Shown: one piece after another, positions 43,997 through 51,553 of the stretch
Layout of the letters: each line of letters opens with the position of its first letter
Position numbering within the stretch: the stretch's first letter is position 1
Source: Planctomycetota bacterium
GTDB taxonomy: Bacteria > Planctomycetota > UBA8742 > UBA2392
DNA length: 64,000 bases
Direction of reading: 5' to 3'
Assembly: GCA_025993795.1 (NCBI GenBank)
Contig: JAMQHL010000048.1
Location: 21,069 to 85,068, forward strand
Program-made: the position numbers and the translations under genes
Notes under the pieces: model-generated
Told to the model about the DNA's origin: nothing
Databases searched by the model: none
What the model saw: only the letters and a program-made list of their open reading frames with translations

Positions 43997-44002
43997 TAGC
44001 AT
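43997..44002 (+). promoter_or_regulatory. -10 box before the S15 peptidase remnant (TAGCAT)
   Basis: TAGCAT, then 6 nt (AGGGCC) and ATG at 44009, the same layout as in active genes here. Confidence 0.45.
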
Positions 44003-44008
44003 AGGGCC

Positions 44009-44384
44009 ATGCGCGTTGTGGAACAGTTCCCTTTCAAGTTCACAGAAGTCGAGCACCTCTGGATCCCGCTGCCCGACGGCACGCGGCTGACTGTGCGCAT
44101 GTGGCGGCCCGACAGCGAGCATCCCGTGCCCGCCATTGTCGAGTACATCCCGTATCGCAAGCGGTGGGGCACCCACCACCGCGACGAACCGCTGCTTTGC
44201 CGGCCACGGCCATGCCGCGATTGGCATTGACCAGCGCCGCAGCGCCTGGGATGCCCGCGTGCGCACCGAGCACCGCCTGAGCACGGAAAACGGGGCACTG
44301 GTCCTGCGCGCATGCCTCGAAACCTGGGAGCACGACATCGCAGTCTTCAGCCGCCTGTGGGAAGCGCGATTCCCAAGAGCCTGA
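44009..44384 (+). pseudogene. Remnant of an S15/CocE-type peptidase with internal deletion
   Basis: The first 55 codons encode the conserved N-terminus of X-Pro dipeptidyl-peptidase/CocE hydrolases (VWIPL-like HLWIPLPDGTRLTVRMWRP and IVEYIPYRKRWGTHHRDEP). After a frameshift near 44200 the next frame continues with FAGHGHAAIGIDQRR, then jumps straight to what looks like the family's far C-terminal part, SAWDARVRTEHRLSTENGAL...ARFPRA. The catalytic middle (several hundred residues) is gone. The start keeps a -10 box. It is divergent from the ATP-grasp gene, 24 bp away, and may be all that is left of a former neighbour. Confidence 0.8.
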
Positions 44385-44438
44385 ACAGGAACAGAAGTGC
44401 GAGCCGTTTGCGTGGTTGTAGTTCCGCGCTTCTTCGCT

Positions 44439-44552
44439 CCTGCGTGTTCGCAGGCTTGCTGCAGAAGCAAATCGAGCTACCTTTGCGTTCAGTAGATGGC
44501 CACGGTGGGCCGTATCCACCGGGCTGAATTTGTGACGGCTTGTATCCGTCAC
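44439..44552 (+). promoter_or_regulatory. thrS leader with tandem tRNA-Thr anticodon-arm mimics (putative operator)
   Basis: Four hairpins in a row. The first two are CCTGCG-TGTT-CGCAGG (44439-44454) and TTGCT-GCAGA-AGCAA (44456-44470). The third, 44503-44521, is a 6-bp stem CGGTGG/CCACCG with 7-nt loop GCCGTAT. The fourth, 44532-44552, is a 7-bp stem GTGACGG/CCGTCAC with 7-nt loop CTTGTAT. In the last two the three central loop bases, CGT and TGT, sit at the anticodon position of a 7-nt loop and are threonine anticodons, each followed by A37. GGGAG at 44558-44562 and the ATG follow. E. coli thrS is repressed by its enzyme binding such mimics. Confidence 0.6.
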
Positions 44553-44569
44553 TCAACGGGAGAAAAACC

Positions 44570-46540
44570 ATGATCAGCGTAAAGCTGCCTGACGGCAGCG
44601 CCAAGCAGCTATCCGCAGGCGCATCAGCCGCGGACCTTGCCAAATCAATCTCTGACGGCCTCGCCCGCGTCGCTATCGCCGCCAGGGTGAATGGCGCCAT
44701 CGTTGATTTGCAGAAGCCGCTGCCCGACGGCGCGGAAGTCCAGATCGTCACCAAGAAGGACAAAGAAGCACTTGAAGTGCTGCGGCACTCGGCTGCGCAC
44801 CTGATGGCCGATGCCATCCTGCGCATCTTTCCCAAGGCGCAACTCACCATCGGCCCGGTCGTGGATGAGGGCTTTTACTACGACATCTATTTGCCCGATC
44901 AGAAGATCACCCCAGACGACTTTCCCAAAATCGAAGCCGAAATGGCCAAGATCGTGAAAGCCGGCCACCCCTTCGTGCGCTGTATCAGCGGCTACGACGA
45001 CGCCAACGAGCATTACGCGCGCTACAAGGCAATCGACGGCGGCCACAATAAGTTCAAGCAGGAACTGGTCGGCGGCATCAAACAGCGCGGCGAAGAATTA
45101 ACTTTCTACAAGCACGGGGATTTCATCGACCTGTGTCGCGGCCCCCACGTGCCCGATACCAGTTGGCTGAAGTTTGTAAAGCTGACCAAGGTCAGCGGCA
45201 GCTATTGGCGCGCCGATGCCGCGAAAGAACAGCTTCAGCGCGTGTACGGCATCGCCTTTTTCACCAAAGCCGAGCTTGAGGACCACTTCAAGTTCCTCGA
45301 AGAAGCCCGCAAGCGAGACCACCGCGTGCTTGGTGAGCAGCTTGAGCTGTTCTTCATGGATGAGGATGCGCCCGGCTTTCCGTTCTTCTACCCCAAGGGC
45401 GCGACCATCTGGAACCTGCTGGTCAACTTCATGCGCGACAACCTGAAGCGCCGCGGCTACATCGAGGTGAAAACCCCGATCGTGCTGAGCGAATCGATGT
45501 GGCACACCAGCGGCCACTACCAGAATTACCTCGAGAACATGTTCTTCACCAAGATGAAGCTGCGCGACGAGAAGAACCCGCAGAAGATCAACGAAAACGT
45601 CCAGGAAGAACGTCCCATGGCGGTCAAGCCGATGAACTGCCCGGGGCACTTGATGCTGTACCGCACCCGGCTGCACAGCCACAACGAGTTTCCATTGCGC
45701 ATCGCGGAAATGGGGCTCGTGCACCGGCGTGAACTGTCAGGCGTGCGGCACGGTCTGTTCCGGGTGCAGGCGTTTACTCAGGACGACGCGCATCACTTCT
45801 GTACCCCGGACCAGATCAAGGGCGAGATCAGCCTGCTGATCAACTTTTTCAAAGAGATCTACGGCGCGTTCGGCTTGGACGACGTGCACATTGAACTGAG
45901 CACCCGCCCAGCCAAGAGTATCGGAAGCGACGAAGTATGGGAGAAAGCGGAGAGTGCGTTGAAAAGCACCCTCGACGAAATGGGCGTGGTGTACAAGCTG
46001 AACGCCGGGGACGGCGCATTCTATGGCCCGAAGATTGACTTTCATATCCGGGACAGCCTGAAACGCTCGTGGCAGTGCGGGACCATCCAGCTGGATTTCA
46101 GCATGCCTCAACGGTTCGGCTTGGTCTACGTCGGCGCCGACGGTGCGCGCCACACCCCGGTAATGATCCACCGTGCCTGCTACGGCAGTGTGGAAAGGTT
46201 TATGGGCATCCTGATTGAGCACTTCGCCGGCGCGTTCCCGCTGTGGCTGGCGCCGTTGCAGGTGCAGATTATCCCGGTAAGTGAGAAGTTCATCGACTAC
46301 GCCAAAGCGGTGAACGCCAAGCTGTTAGAGTTCGGCCTGCGCTCGGAGATCAACTTGAACGACGACCGGGTCGGATACAAAATTCGCGAGTCCAGCCTGC
46401 AGAAGATTCCCTATGCGCTGGTAGTAGGCGAAAAGGAAGTAGAGAACGGCAGCATCAACGTAAGAAGCCGCGACAAAGGCGAATTGGGCGAAGTGACCAT
46501 CCAGAAGTTCCTCGAAGAATTAGAGGAATGGAAGAAGTAA
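44570..46540 (+). CDS. thrS: Threonyl-tRNA synthetase
   Basis: 656 residues, full length. N-terminal TGS domain (residues 1-60), the editing/second additional domain beginning with LRHSAAHLMADAI (His73 and His77 of the HxxxH site), class II core with motif 2 region MNCPGHLMLYRTRLHSHNEF and RELSGVRHGLFRVQAFTQDD, and a C-terminal anticodon-binding domain. The ATG at 44570 is preceded by GGGAG; ten extra upstream codons would run through the leader hairpin and are rejected. Its 5' leader looks like a self-binding operator. A clean terminator follows. Confidence 0.98.
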   Translation: MISVKLPDGSAKQLSAGASAADLAKSISDGLARVAIAARVNGAIVDLQKPLPDGAEVQIVTKKDKEALEVLRHSAAHLMADAILRIFPKAQLTIGPVVDEGFYYDIYLPDQKITPDDFPKIEAEMAKIVKAGHPFVRCISGYDDANEHYARYKAIDGGHNKFKQELVGGIKQRGEELTFYKHGDFIDLCRGPHVPDTSWLKFVKLTKVSGSYWRADAAKEQLQRVYGIAFFTKAELEDHFKFLEEARKRDHRVLGEQLELFFMDEDAPGFPFFYPKGATIWNLLVNFMRDNLKRRGYIEVKTPIVLSESMWHTSGHYQNYLENMFFTKMKLRDEKNPQKINENVQEERPMAVKPMNCPGHLMLYRTRLHSHNEFPLRIAEMGLVHRRELSGVRHGLFRVQAFTQDDAHHFCTPDQIKGEISLLINFFKEIYGAFGLDDVHIELSTRPAKSIGSDEVWEKAESALKSTLDEMGVVYKLNAGDGAFYGPKIDFHIRDSLKRSWQCGTIQLDFSMPQRFGLVYVGADGARHTPVMIHRACYGSVERFMGILIEHFAGAFPLWLAPLQVQIIPVSEKFIDYAKAVNAKLLEFGLRSEINLNDDRVGYKIRESSLQKIPYALVVGEKEVENGSINVRSRDKGELGEVTIQKFLEELEEWKK

Positions 46541-46564
46541 CAATCCAGGCCAAGCAACATGCTC

Positions 46565-46590
46565 AGCCCCGAGCGTAAGCTCGGGGCTTT
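46565..46590 (+). terminator. Rho-independent terminator of thrS
   Basis: Perfect 10-bp stem AGCCCCGAGC / GCTCGGGGCT with GTAA loop, then TTC, 24 bp after the thrS stop. The T run is short. Confidence 0.75.
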
Positions 46591-46881
46591 CAGCGAGTGG
46601 CCTCGGCACCGCAAGCGGCGCCGCGGCTTCCCGGACTTTCCCGTTGAAGCCGGCACCAACCCCACCACCGGCGCGAGCACGACTGCATTTGCTGCTGCCC
46701 GCGGCTTTTTCGCAGGCGTGTGGGCCCGGAATCCAGGCCGGGCGTTGGGAGCACGGTCCTGACGGCCCGTTACGCGATGCACCCTGCGCCAGGCGTCGTC
46801 AGGCAACTGCAAAATCTGCGTGTTTCATTGAGTCGCAGTGACTACAATTTCCGTCCCCGCAACCCCTTCCTGGAGTCGAGC
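46591..46881. other. Intergenic region between thrS terminator and the secreted tail protein
   Basis: About 290 bp. No gene supported. A TACAAT box lies at about 46845, some 35 bp before the ATG at 46882, and a likely promoter for that gene. Confidence 0.45.
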
Positions 46882-47412
46882 ATGAAGTGCCTTGCAATCC
46901 TGGCATTGGCGTTGTGTTGCAGCGCGGTCAGTGCGCAGAACCCGACCATCACTGTCACGGCCCAGGGGGGCCAGAACGTTGCCTTCAACGGCACCATCAA
47001 CATGGTAACGGGCTCAACATTGAACTCGGCCGACATTGACATCAACGTCGGTCACCCGACGCCGGGCACGCCGGTTTCCATCTCGGCGTCCATCACCAAC
47101 CTTCCGGCGGCGGTAAACTGGAGCACAGTTGAGTTCTCGCGCGCCGCGACGCCGACGCCGTACCAGCACGAGGTGCTCTCGCCAACGGGCACATTCGGCG
47201 CGGCTGGCACCGTGCATGTCGTGACATTGACCGTTTCCGACGGCACCAACACTGCACAGTGGCAGTTCAGCATCTCGGTGAATGCAAGCGGCGGTGGCGG
47301 CGGAGGCAGCGACAAGGGCGGCGGCGGATGCGTCAGCGGCGCACCGATGCTGCCCGGCTGCGTCCTGATTGCCGGAACGCTCGCGGCTTGGCGACGGCGT
47401 CGTCGGCGCTAA
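46882..47412 (+). CDS. Small surface protein with Cys-containing C-terminal sorting tail
   Basis: 176 residues. Signal peptide CLAILALALCCSAVSAQ, then a beta-rich Thr/Asn/Val domain resembling an Ig-like fold (VNWSTVEFSRAATPTPYQHE), a glycine linker and the tail GGGCVSGAPMLPGCVLIAG followed by a hydrophobic stretch and six arginines. The Cys + helix + Arg cluster layout is like MYXO-CTERM-type tails, which are cleaved and lipid-anchored by CPBP-family proteases. The same tail occurs in the 945-residue protein at the end of the window. ATG at 46882 chosen for the signal peptide; the frame is open 162 bp further. Confidence 0.75.
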   Translation: MKCLAILALALCCSAVSAQNPTITVTAQGGQNVAFNGTINMVTGSTLNSADIDINVGHPTPGTPVSISASITNLPAAVNWSTVEFSRAATPTPYQHEVLSPTGTFGAAGTVHVVTLTVSDGTNTAQWQFSISVNASGGGGGGSDKGGGGCVSGAPMLPGCVLIAGTLAAWRRRRRR

Positions 47413-47762
47413 CGGGCCGGTTTCTTCCGACTGTCCTTTACCGGCAGCGCACCTGCAAATGCGAGGGCCCGCTCGACCCATAGCTTGACATTTGCGGCTG
47501 TGCGCACGCCTTCGGGGCCCACATACACCATGCCTTTCATGGGCTTGCCGGTGAAGTCCATGGGGTGCGCGTGTTTCAGCTTCAGTACAGCTTCGTGATT
47601 CTCGGCGCCGACGCGCAGCATCAGTTTCTCTCCGACCACGCCGCACGCCATGTTTCCGTTTACGATAAAGCAGAGCCCGCCGAACATCTTTCGTTCGGCA
47701 AGCCCGTTTGTGCCCTTCAGTGCCGTGCGGGCGCGCTCGGCAAGTTGTTCGTCGTAGGCCAT
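47409..47762 (-). CDS. TfoX N-terminal domain protein
   Basis: 117 residues. The block KMFGGLCFIVNGNMACGVVG and HPMDFTGKPMKGMVYVGPEG is the TfoX N-terminal domain signature. In gamma-proteobacteria this domain is part of the competence regulator TfoX/Sxy, but stand-alone copies like this are widespread and their role is unknown. Only the N-terminal domain is present. The 3' end overlaps the stop of the converging surface protein gene by 4 bp. No strong ribosome site. Confidence 0.9.
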   Translation of the reverse strand: MAYDEQLAERARTALKGTNGLAERKMFGGLCFIVNGNMACGVVGEKLMLRVGAENHEAVLKLKHAHPMDFTGKPMKGMVYVGPEGVRTAANVKLWVERALAFAGALPVKDSRKKPAR

Positions 47763-47970
47763 ACCGGAAAGGCTTCTCGTCCGCGCCGATACCGTAAGTC
47801 GCCCGCACTTCGGCGTCCAGCCGGTTCAAGTAGCCAATGGAACGCTGCGGTGATGGCAGTTGCAGTTCCGTACGATCGCGCGGGCGATGGGCGCTGGTTT
47901 CCCCCTATCAAGCGGCCCTTTTCCTGAGGGACCGGGGTCGCTAACGTGCCGGCCCTGAAGGAGAATGGCC

Positions 47971-49410
47971 ATGGCAACTCATGACTTTGACCTTTGCATC
48001 ATCGGCAGCGGCCCCGGCGGCTATGTGGCGGCGATTCGGGCTGCCCAGCTTGGCCTGAAAACGTGCTGCGTCGAAGACAAGCACTATGGCGGTATCTGCC
48101 TGAACTGGGGCTGCATCCCGACCAAGGCGCTGCTCAAGTCCGCCGAAGTCATGCACACCATTGAGCACAAGGCAAAGCTGCTCGGCATCAGCGTCGGCAA
48201 GATCGACCCGGACATGGCCGCAGTGGTCAAGCGCTCACGCGACATCTCCGCCCAGGTCAACAAGGGCATCCAGTTCCTTTTCAAGAAGCACAAGGTCACA
48301 GCGTTTGACGGCCGCGGCCGCATCGCCAAGCCGGGCGTCGTCGAGGTCACCGAGGCCAACAATCCCGCCGACAAGGCAGACCGCCCCAACAAGCCCGGCA
48401 AGGTTACCGAGACCATCAATGCCAAGCACATCATTGTTGCCACGGGCGCACGCCCGCGGCGCTTTCCGAACATGCCGTGGGACGGCAAGCGAGTGATCGG
48501 CCACCATGAGGCAATGGTGCTGGCAGAGCAGCCGAAGTCAGTGGTGGTGATCGGCGCCGGGGCAATCGGCGTTGAGTTCGGATACTACTTCCGTGCCTTC
48601 GGCGCCGAGGTGACGATTCTTGAGTTGATGGACCGGCTGGTGCCGTTTGAGGACGACGATATCAGCAAAGAACTCGAGAAGTCGTTCAAGAAGCAGGGCA
48701 TCACGTCGCTGACCGGCACCAGGGTTGAAAAGGTCGAGAACAAGGGCAAGCACGTCGAGGTCACCTACGAGCGCAAGGGCGAAAAGGCCACCGTCAAGGC
48801 CGATTACTGCCTGGTCGCGGTCGGCATCACCGGAAACGTCGAAGACATCGGCCTGGAAGCCGCCGGCGTGAAAGTGGAAAAGGGGTTCATCCCCGTCGAT
48901 GGCTACGCGCGCACCAACGTGCCCGGCATCTACGCAATCGGCGACGTCGCGGGTGCGCCGGCGCTTGCACACAAGGCCAGCCACGAGGGCCTGGCCTGCG
49001 TCGAGAAGATCGCCGGACATGACGTGCCGCCATTCAGCAAGGACGTGATCCCCGGCTGTACGTACTGCCAGCCGCAGATTGCCAGCGTGGGCAAGACCGA
49101 GCGCGCGCTGAAGGAAGCGGGCGTTGAGTACAAGGTAGGCAAGTTCCCGTACAAGCCGCTGGGCAAGGCGCTGGCGATTGCAGACAACGACGGTTTCGTG
49201 AAGCTGCTGTTCGACAAGAAGTACGGACAGTTGCTGGGCGCGCACATCATTCACGGCGAAGCGACCGAGCTGATTTCTGAGCTCGTGGTCGGCATGGATG
49301 TCGAGGTAACCAGCCACACGCTGATTCGCGCGATTCACCCGCACCCGACGTTAAGCGAAGCAATCATGGAAGCCGCAGCAGTGGCAGAGGGCGAGTGCGT
49401 GCACTTGTAG
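47971..49410 (+). CDS. lpdA: Dihydrolipoyl dehydrogenase (E3)
   Basis: 479 residues. Flavoprotein disulfide reductase that reoxidises dihydrolipoyl groups of the pyruvate and related dehydrogenase complexes. FAD motif GSGPGG at 12-17, redox pair Cys43/Cys48 in GGICLNWGCIPTK, NAD motif VVVIGAGAIGVEFG, and the active-site base His458 with Glu463 in HPHPTLSE. The second ATG (47971) is preferred: AAGGAG lies 7 nt before it but only 1 nt before the first ATG at 47965. E1 genes lie 2 kb and 10 kb downstream. Confidence 0.97.
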   Translation: MATHDFDLCIIGSGPGGYVAAIRAAQLGLKTCCVEDKHYGGICLNWGCIPTKALLKSAEVMHTIEHKAKLLGISVGKIDPDMAAVVKRSRDISAQVNKGIQFLFKKHKVTAFDGRGRIAKPGVVEVTEANNPADKADRPNKPGKVTETINAKHIIVATGARPRRFPNMPWDGKRVIGHHEAMVLAEQPKSVVVIGAGAIGVEFGYYFRAFGAEVTILELMDRLVPFEDDDISKELEKSFKKQGITSLTGTRVEKVENKGKHVEVTYERKGEKATVKADYCLVAVGITGNVEDIGLEAAGVKVEKGFIPVDGYARTNVPGIYAIGDVAGAPALAHKASHEGLACVEKIAGHDVPPFSKDVIPGCTYCQPQIASVGKTERALKEAGVEYKVGKFPYKPLGKALAIADNDGFVKLLFDKKYGQLLGAHIIHGEATELISELVVGMDVEVTSHTLIRAIHPHPTLSEAIMEAAAVAEGECVHL

Positions 49411-49469
49411 GAGCAACGCTTGCGTCGCCCACGAAGCAGGGCCGCAGCAGCAGTCCCAAAACAAACGCA

Positions 49470-49497
49470 ACCGGGGCGGCTCAAGGGCCGCCCCGGT
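49470..49497. terminator. Bidirectional hairpin terminator between lpdA and the converging lipoprotein gene
   Basis: Perfect 11-bp stem ACCGGGGCGGC / GCCGCCCCGGT with a 6-nt loop. Read on the minus strand it is followed by TTGCGTTTGTTTT, so it best fits the lipoprotein gene; it can also stop lpdA transcripts. Confidence 0.7.
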
Positions 49498-49512
49498 CTG
49501 GGTTCCAGGAGT

Positions 49513-49911
49513 CTATTCGTTGGTGGGCGTGTTCGGAGCGCCATCCTTATTGCCGGTCAGGTCTGTGACCAGCTCGTAGAACGCCAGTGCTGCCTTCGGG
49601 TCGCCCTTTTCTTTGGTGTAAGCGTCGGCGGCGTCTGCGAACGCCTTGTTGGCGCGGTTCCACTCGTCGAGCACCGCCTGCGTCATCAGAATCTTGTCGT
49701 CCTTGGGGTCGCGATGCTTCTTGAGCTCGTCAACGATCGGCTGGCCTTCTTTCTTGAAGTCGTCGACGTTGAACTTGCCTTCTCCGATCAAGGCCTTGTG
49801 CTTGTCGAGAAACGCAACCCACTTCGTGGCCGGTTCGTCGGCGGGCGCGCTGCATGCGCCAATGGTGAGAGCGAACAGGACGAGGGCCAGAAAACCAGCA
49901 GTATTGCGCAT
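49513..49911 (-). CDS. Small lipoprotein of unknown function
   Basis: 132 residues from the ATG at 49911 (AGGA upstream). Signal with lipobox: LALVLFALTIGACSAP, so Cys is the lipidated residue. The rest is charged and helical (AVLDEWNRANKAFADAADAY, KAALAFYELVTDLTGNKDG) with no recognised family. Convergent with lpdA across a shared hairpin. A longer frame upstream lacks signal character and is rejected. Confidence 0.78.
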   Translation of the reverse strand: MRNTAGFLALVLFALTIGACSAPADEPATKWVAFLDKHKALIGEGKFNVDDFKKEGQPIVDELKKHRDPKDDKILMTQAVLDEWNRANKAFADAADAYTKEKGDPKAALAFYELVTDLTGNKDGAPNTPTNE

Positions 49912-49996
49912 ACAGTTCCTTTCCGGGATTTGAGCGATGCGACAGCATAGAAACCCTGCGCCTTCCGTCGCGCAGTTTATGCGGTTGAATGGCGGC

Positions 49997-50710
49997 ATGG
50001 AACTGGACGTGCAATGGCTTGGTCGGCAGCCCTATGCGCCAATCCGGGAGCTGCAGAAGCAGCTTCTTGAGCAGCGCATTTCAGGCGCCATTGGCGACAC
50101 GCTGCTGCTGGTTGAGCACGAGCCCGTCTACACCTGGGGCAAGCGCACGGACCCCGCGCACCTCGGCCCCGGCCCGGAAGGCCTGCGCGCGCTGGGCGCC
50201 GATACCTTTGAGGTTGAGCGCGGCGGCGAAGTCACGTACCACGGCCCGGGCCAGCTTGTCGGGTACCCGATAGTCAATCTTGCAAACCTGAAGTGTGGCC
50301 GCGACCTGCACAAGTACATGCGCGGGCTTGAAGAAGTAGTCATGCGCGTGCTGGCGGGCTATGGCCTGCGCGGTGAAAGGGTTGATGGGCTGACGGGGGT
50401 GTGGGTAGGGCGTTGCGAGTTCCGCGTTCCCAGTTCCGGGTTCAATGCCGTTAACCCGGAACCCGGAACCCGGAACTCAGAACTAGCCAAAATCGCCGCC
50501 CTGGGCGTGCGTGTGCGCAAGTGGTGCACGATGCACGGCTTTGCTTTGAACGTAAGCAACGAGTGCCTGCCGTGGTTCGACCACATCGTGCCCTGCGGCA
50601 TCAAAGGCCGCAAAGTAACAAGCCTGGAGACCATGCTTGGCTCCGCGTCCAAACTGGACGACGTGCGCGAGCGGGTTGTCTTGGCGTTTCGCGAAACGTG
50701 CTGCCGCTAG
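49997..50710 (+). CDS. lipB: Octanoyltransferase with an in-frame palindromic insertion
   Basis: 237 residues. It moves octanoyl from ACP to the lipoyl domains of E2 and GcvH. RGGEVTYHGPGQ at 75-86, the lysine of AKIAALGVRVRKW (Lys165) and the catalytic Cys200 in IVPCGIKGRKVTSLE are all present. Between GVWVGR and KIAALGV, which are adjacent in other LipB proteins, sit about 25 extra residues (140-164) encoded by a palindromic repeat at 50416-50479. Start at 49997 fits the usual LipB N-terminus and has TTGAAT 6 nt upstream; an ATG at 49979 is the alternative. Confidence 0.93.
   Translation: MELDVQWLGRQPYAPIRELQKQLLEQRISGAIGDTLLLVEHEPVYTWGKRTDPAHLGPGPEGLRALGADTFEVERGGEVTYHGPGQLVGYPIVNLANLKCGRDLHKYMRGLEEVVMRVLAGYGLRGERVDGLTGVWVGRCEFRVPSSGFNAVNPEPGTRNSELAKIAALGVRVRKWCTMHGFALNVSNECLPWFDHIVPCGIKGRKVTSLETMLGSASKLDDVRERVVLAFRETCCR
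50416..50479 (+). repeat. Palindromic element inserted in lipB
   Basis: Two 27-nt arms (50416-50442 and 50453-50479) separated by 10 nt form an imperfect hairpin (about 24 of 27 pairs). The right arm is built of three copies of the unit CCCGGAA. It keeps the lipB reading frame. Confidence 0.8.
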
Positions 50711-50726
50711 CCGTCGCCTATACCCG

Positions 50727-51275
50727 CTATTGCAAAGTGACTTCTCGGTTGAAGTCTATATGGGCAACCTCGTTCCCACCGGACGGATAAGTCTCGCCGC
50801 GGAATTCAATGTGAACCCGCACTTTCGCACCTTTCTGCGCCGTGCCACTGAATTCCTTGATGGACTCCCTGCCAATCTTCCTGCCAAACACCGTCGGGCT
50901 CGGTTCCGACATCTTCGCAAATGAGAACAGATGGCCGTCCAGCGTTTCCAGGCTGAATACTTCTGCGCCTTTCTTGAGGTAGAAGAACAGCACGACATGT
51001 GGGTCTTCAAGGACCTCAGTGCGGCCGTTGCGGCGAAGGTCTTCTTGTTGATGGCCCGGGATCTCTTGCTTTGTCAGGTAGATGCCCAGTTCCCGGCCGC
51101 GCTCATTCCAGATCGCCAGTACATGCGGGAACTCCTGCACACTCCCGTCATACTCAGCACGAATCTTGGTAGTCGTCTTGTCGGTATTGGCCGAGTTGCC
51201 GGTCAATGACGCAGGTGCATCGCCGCCGCAGGCTGCAAGCAGCAGTACAATCAGCACGGCCAAGGAGTAGCGCAT
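50727..51275 (-). CDS. Lipoprotein of unknown function
   Basis: 182 residues from the ATG at 51275. Lipobox LIVLLLAACGG. The mature part is beta-rich with DPHVVLFFYLKKGAEVFSLE and KVRVHIEFRGETYPSGGNEV; no known family. Nine further upstream codons exist in frame (ATG at 51302), but the shorter form gives a standard signal. It converges on lipB with only 16 bp between the stops. Confidence 0.78.
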   Translation of the reverse strand: MRYSLAVLIVLLLAACGGDAPASLTGNSANTDKTTTKIRAEYDGSVQEFPHVLAIWNERGRELGIYLTKQEIPGHQQEDLRRNGRTEVLEDPHVVLFFYLKKGAEVFSLETLDGHLFSFAKMSEPSPTVFGRKIGRESIKEFSGTAQKGAKVRVHIEFRGETYPSGGNEVAHIDFNREVTLQ

Positions 51276-51553
51276 GGTTCGCCAGTTCTGCCGGGTAGGC
51301 ATCGCATCTTCCGCACGGAATCACCTGGGTGCAAGGTACTTACCGCGCGCGACTGCCTCATTAGCATTTGCTCGCGGGCTTCTCGAACTTCGAGACCCCA
51401 GGAAAGCAAAGAAATTGTGGCTGGTGGGGCGCCAGATACCTGCGAGGCGAGGGAAATTCTGTCTGGCAAGCCCTCGGTGCTGATCTCGGACCCTGTGCGC
51501 GAACGCCAACCCGTCGCTTGCGCTCCGGGCTCTGGTTCTTCATATTCGGTGAC
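51276..51553. other. Intergenic region upstream of pdhA
   Basis: 278 bp divergent region. It holds a perfect inverted repeat TCTCGAA-C-TTCGAGA at 51381-51395, an operator candidate for either flanking gene, and CATATT 7 nt before the pdhA ATG. Confidence 0.45.
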
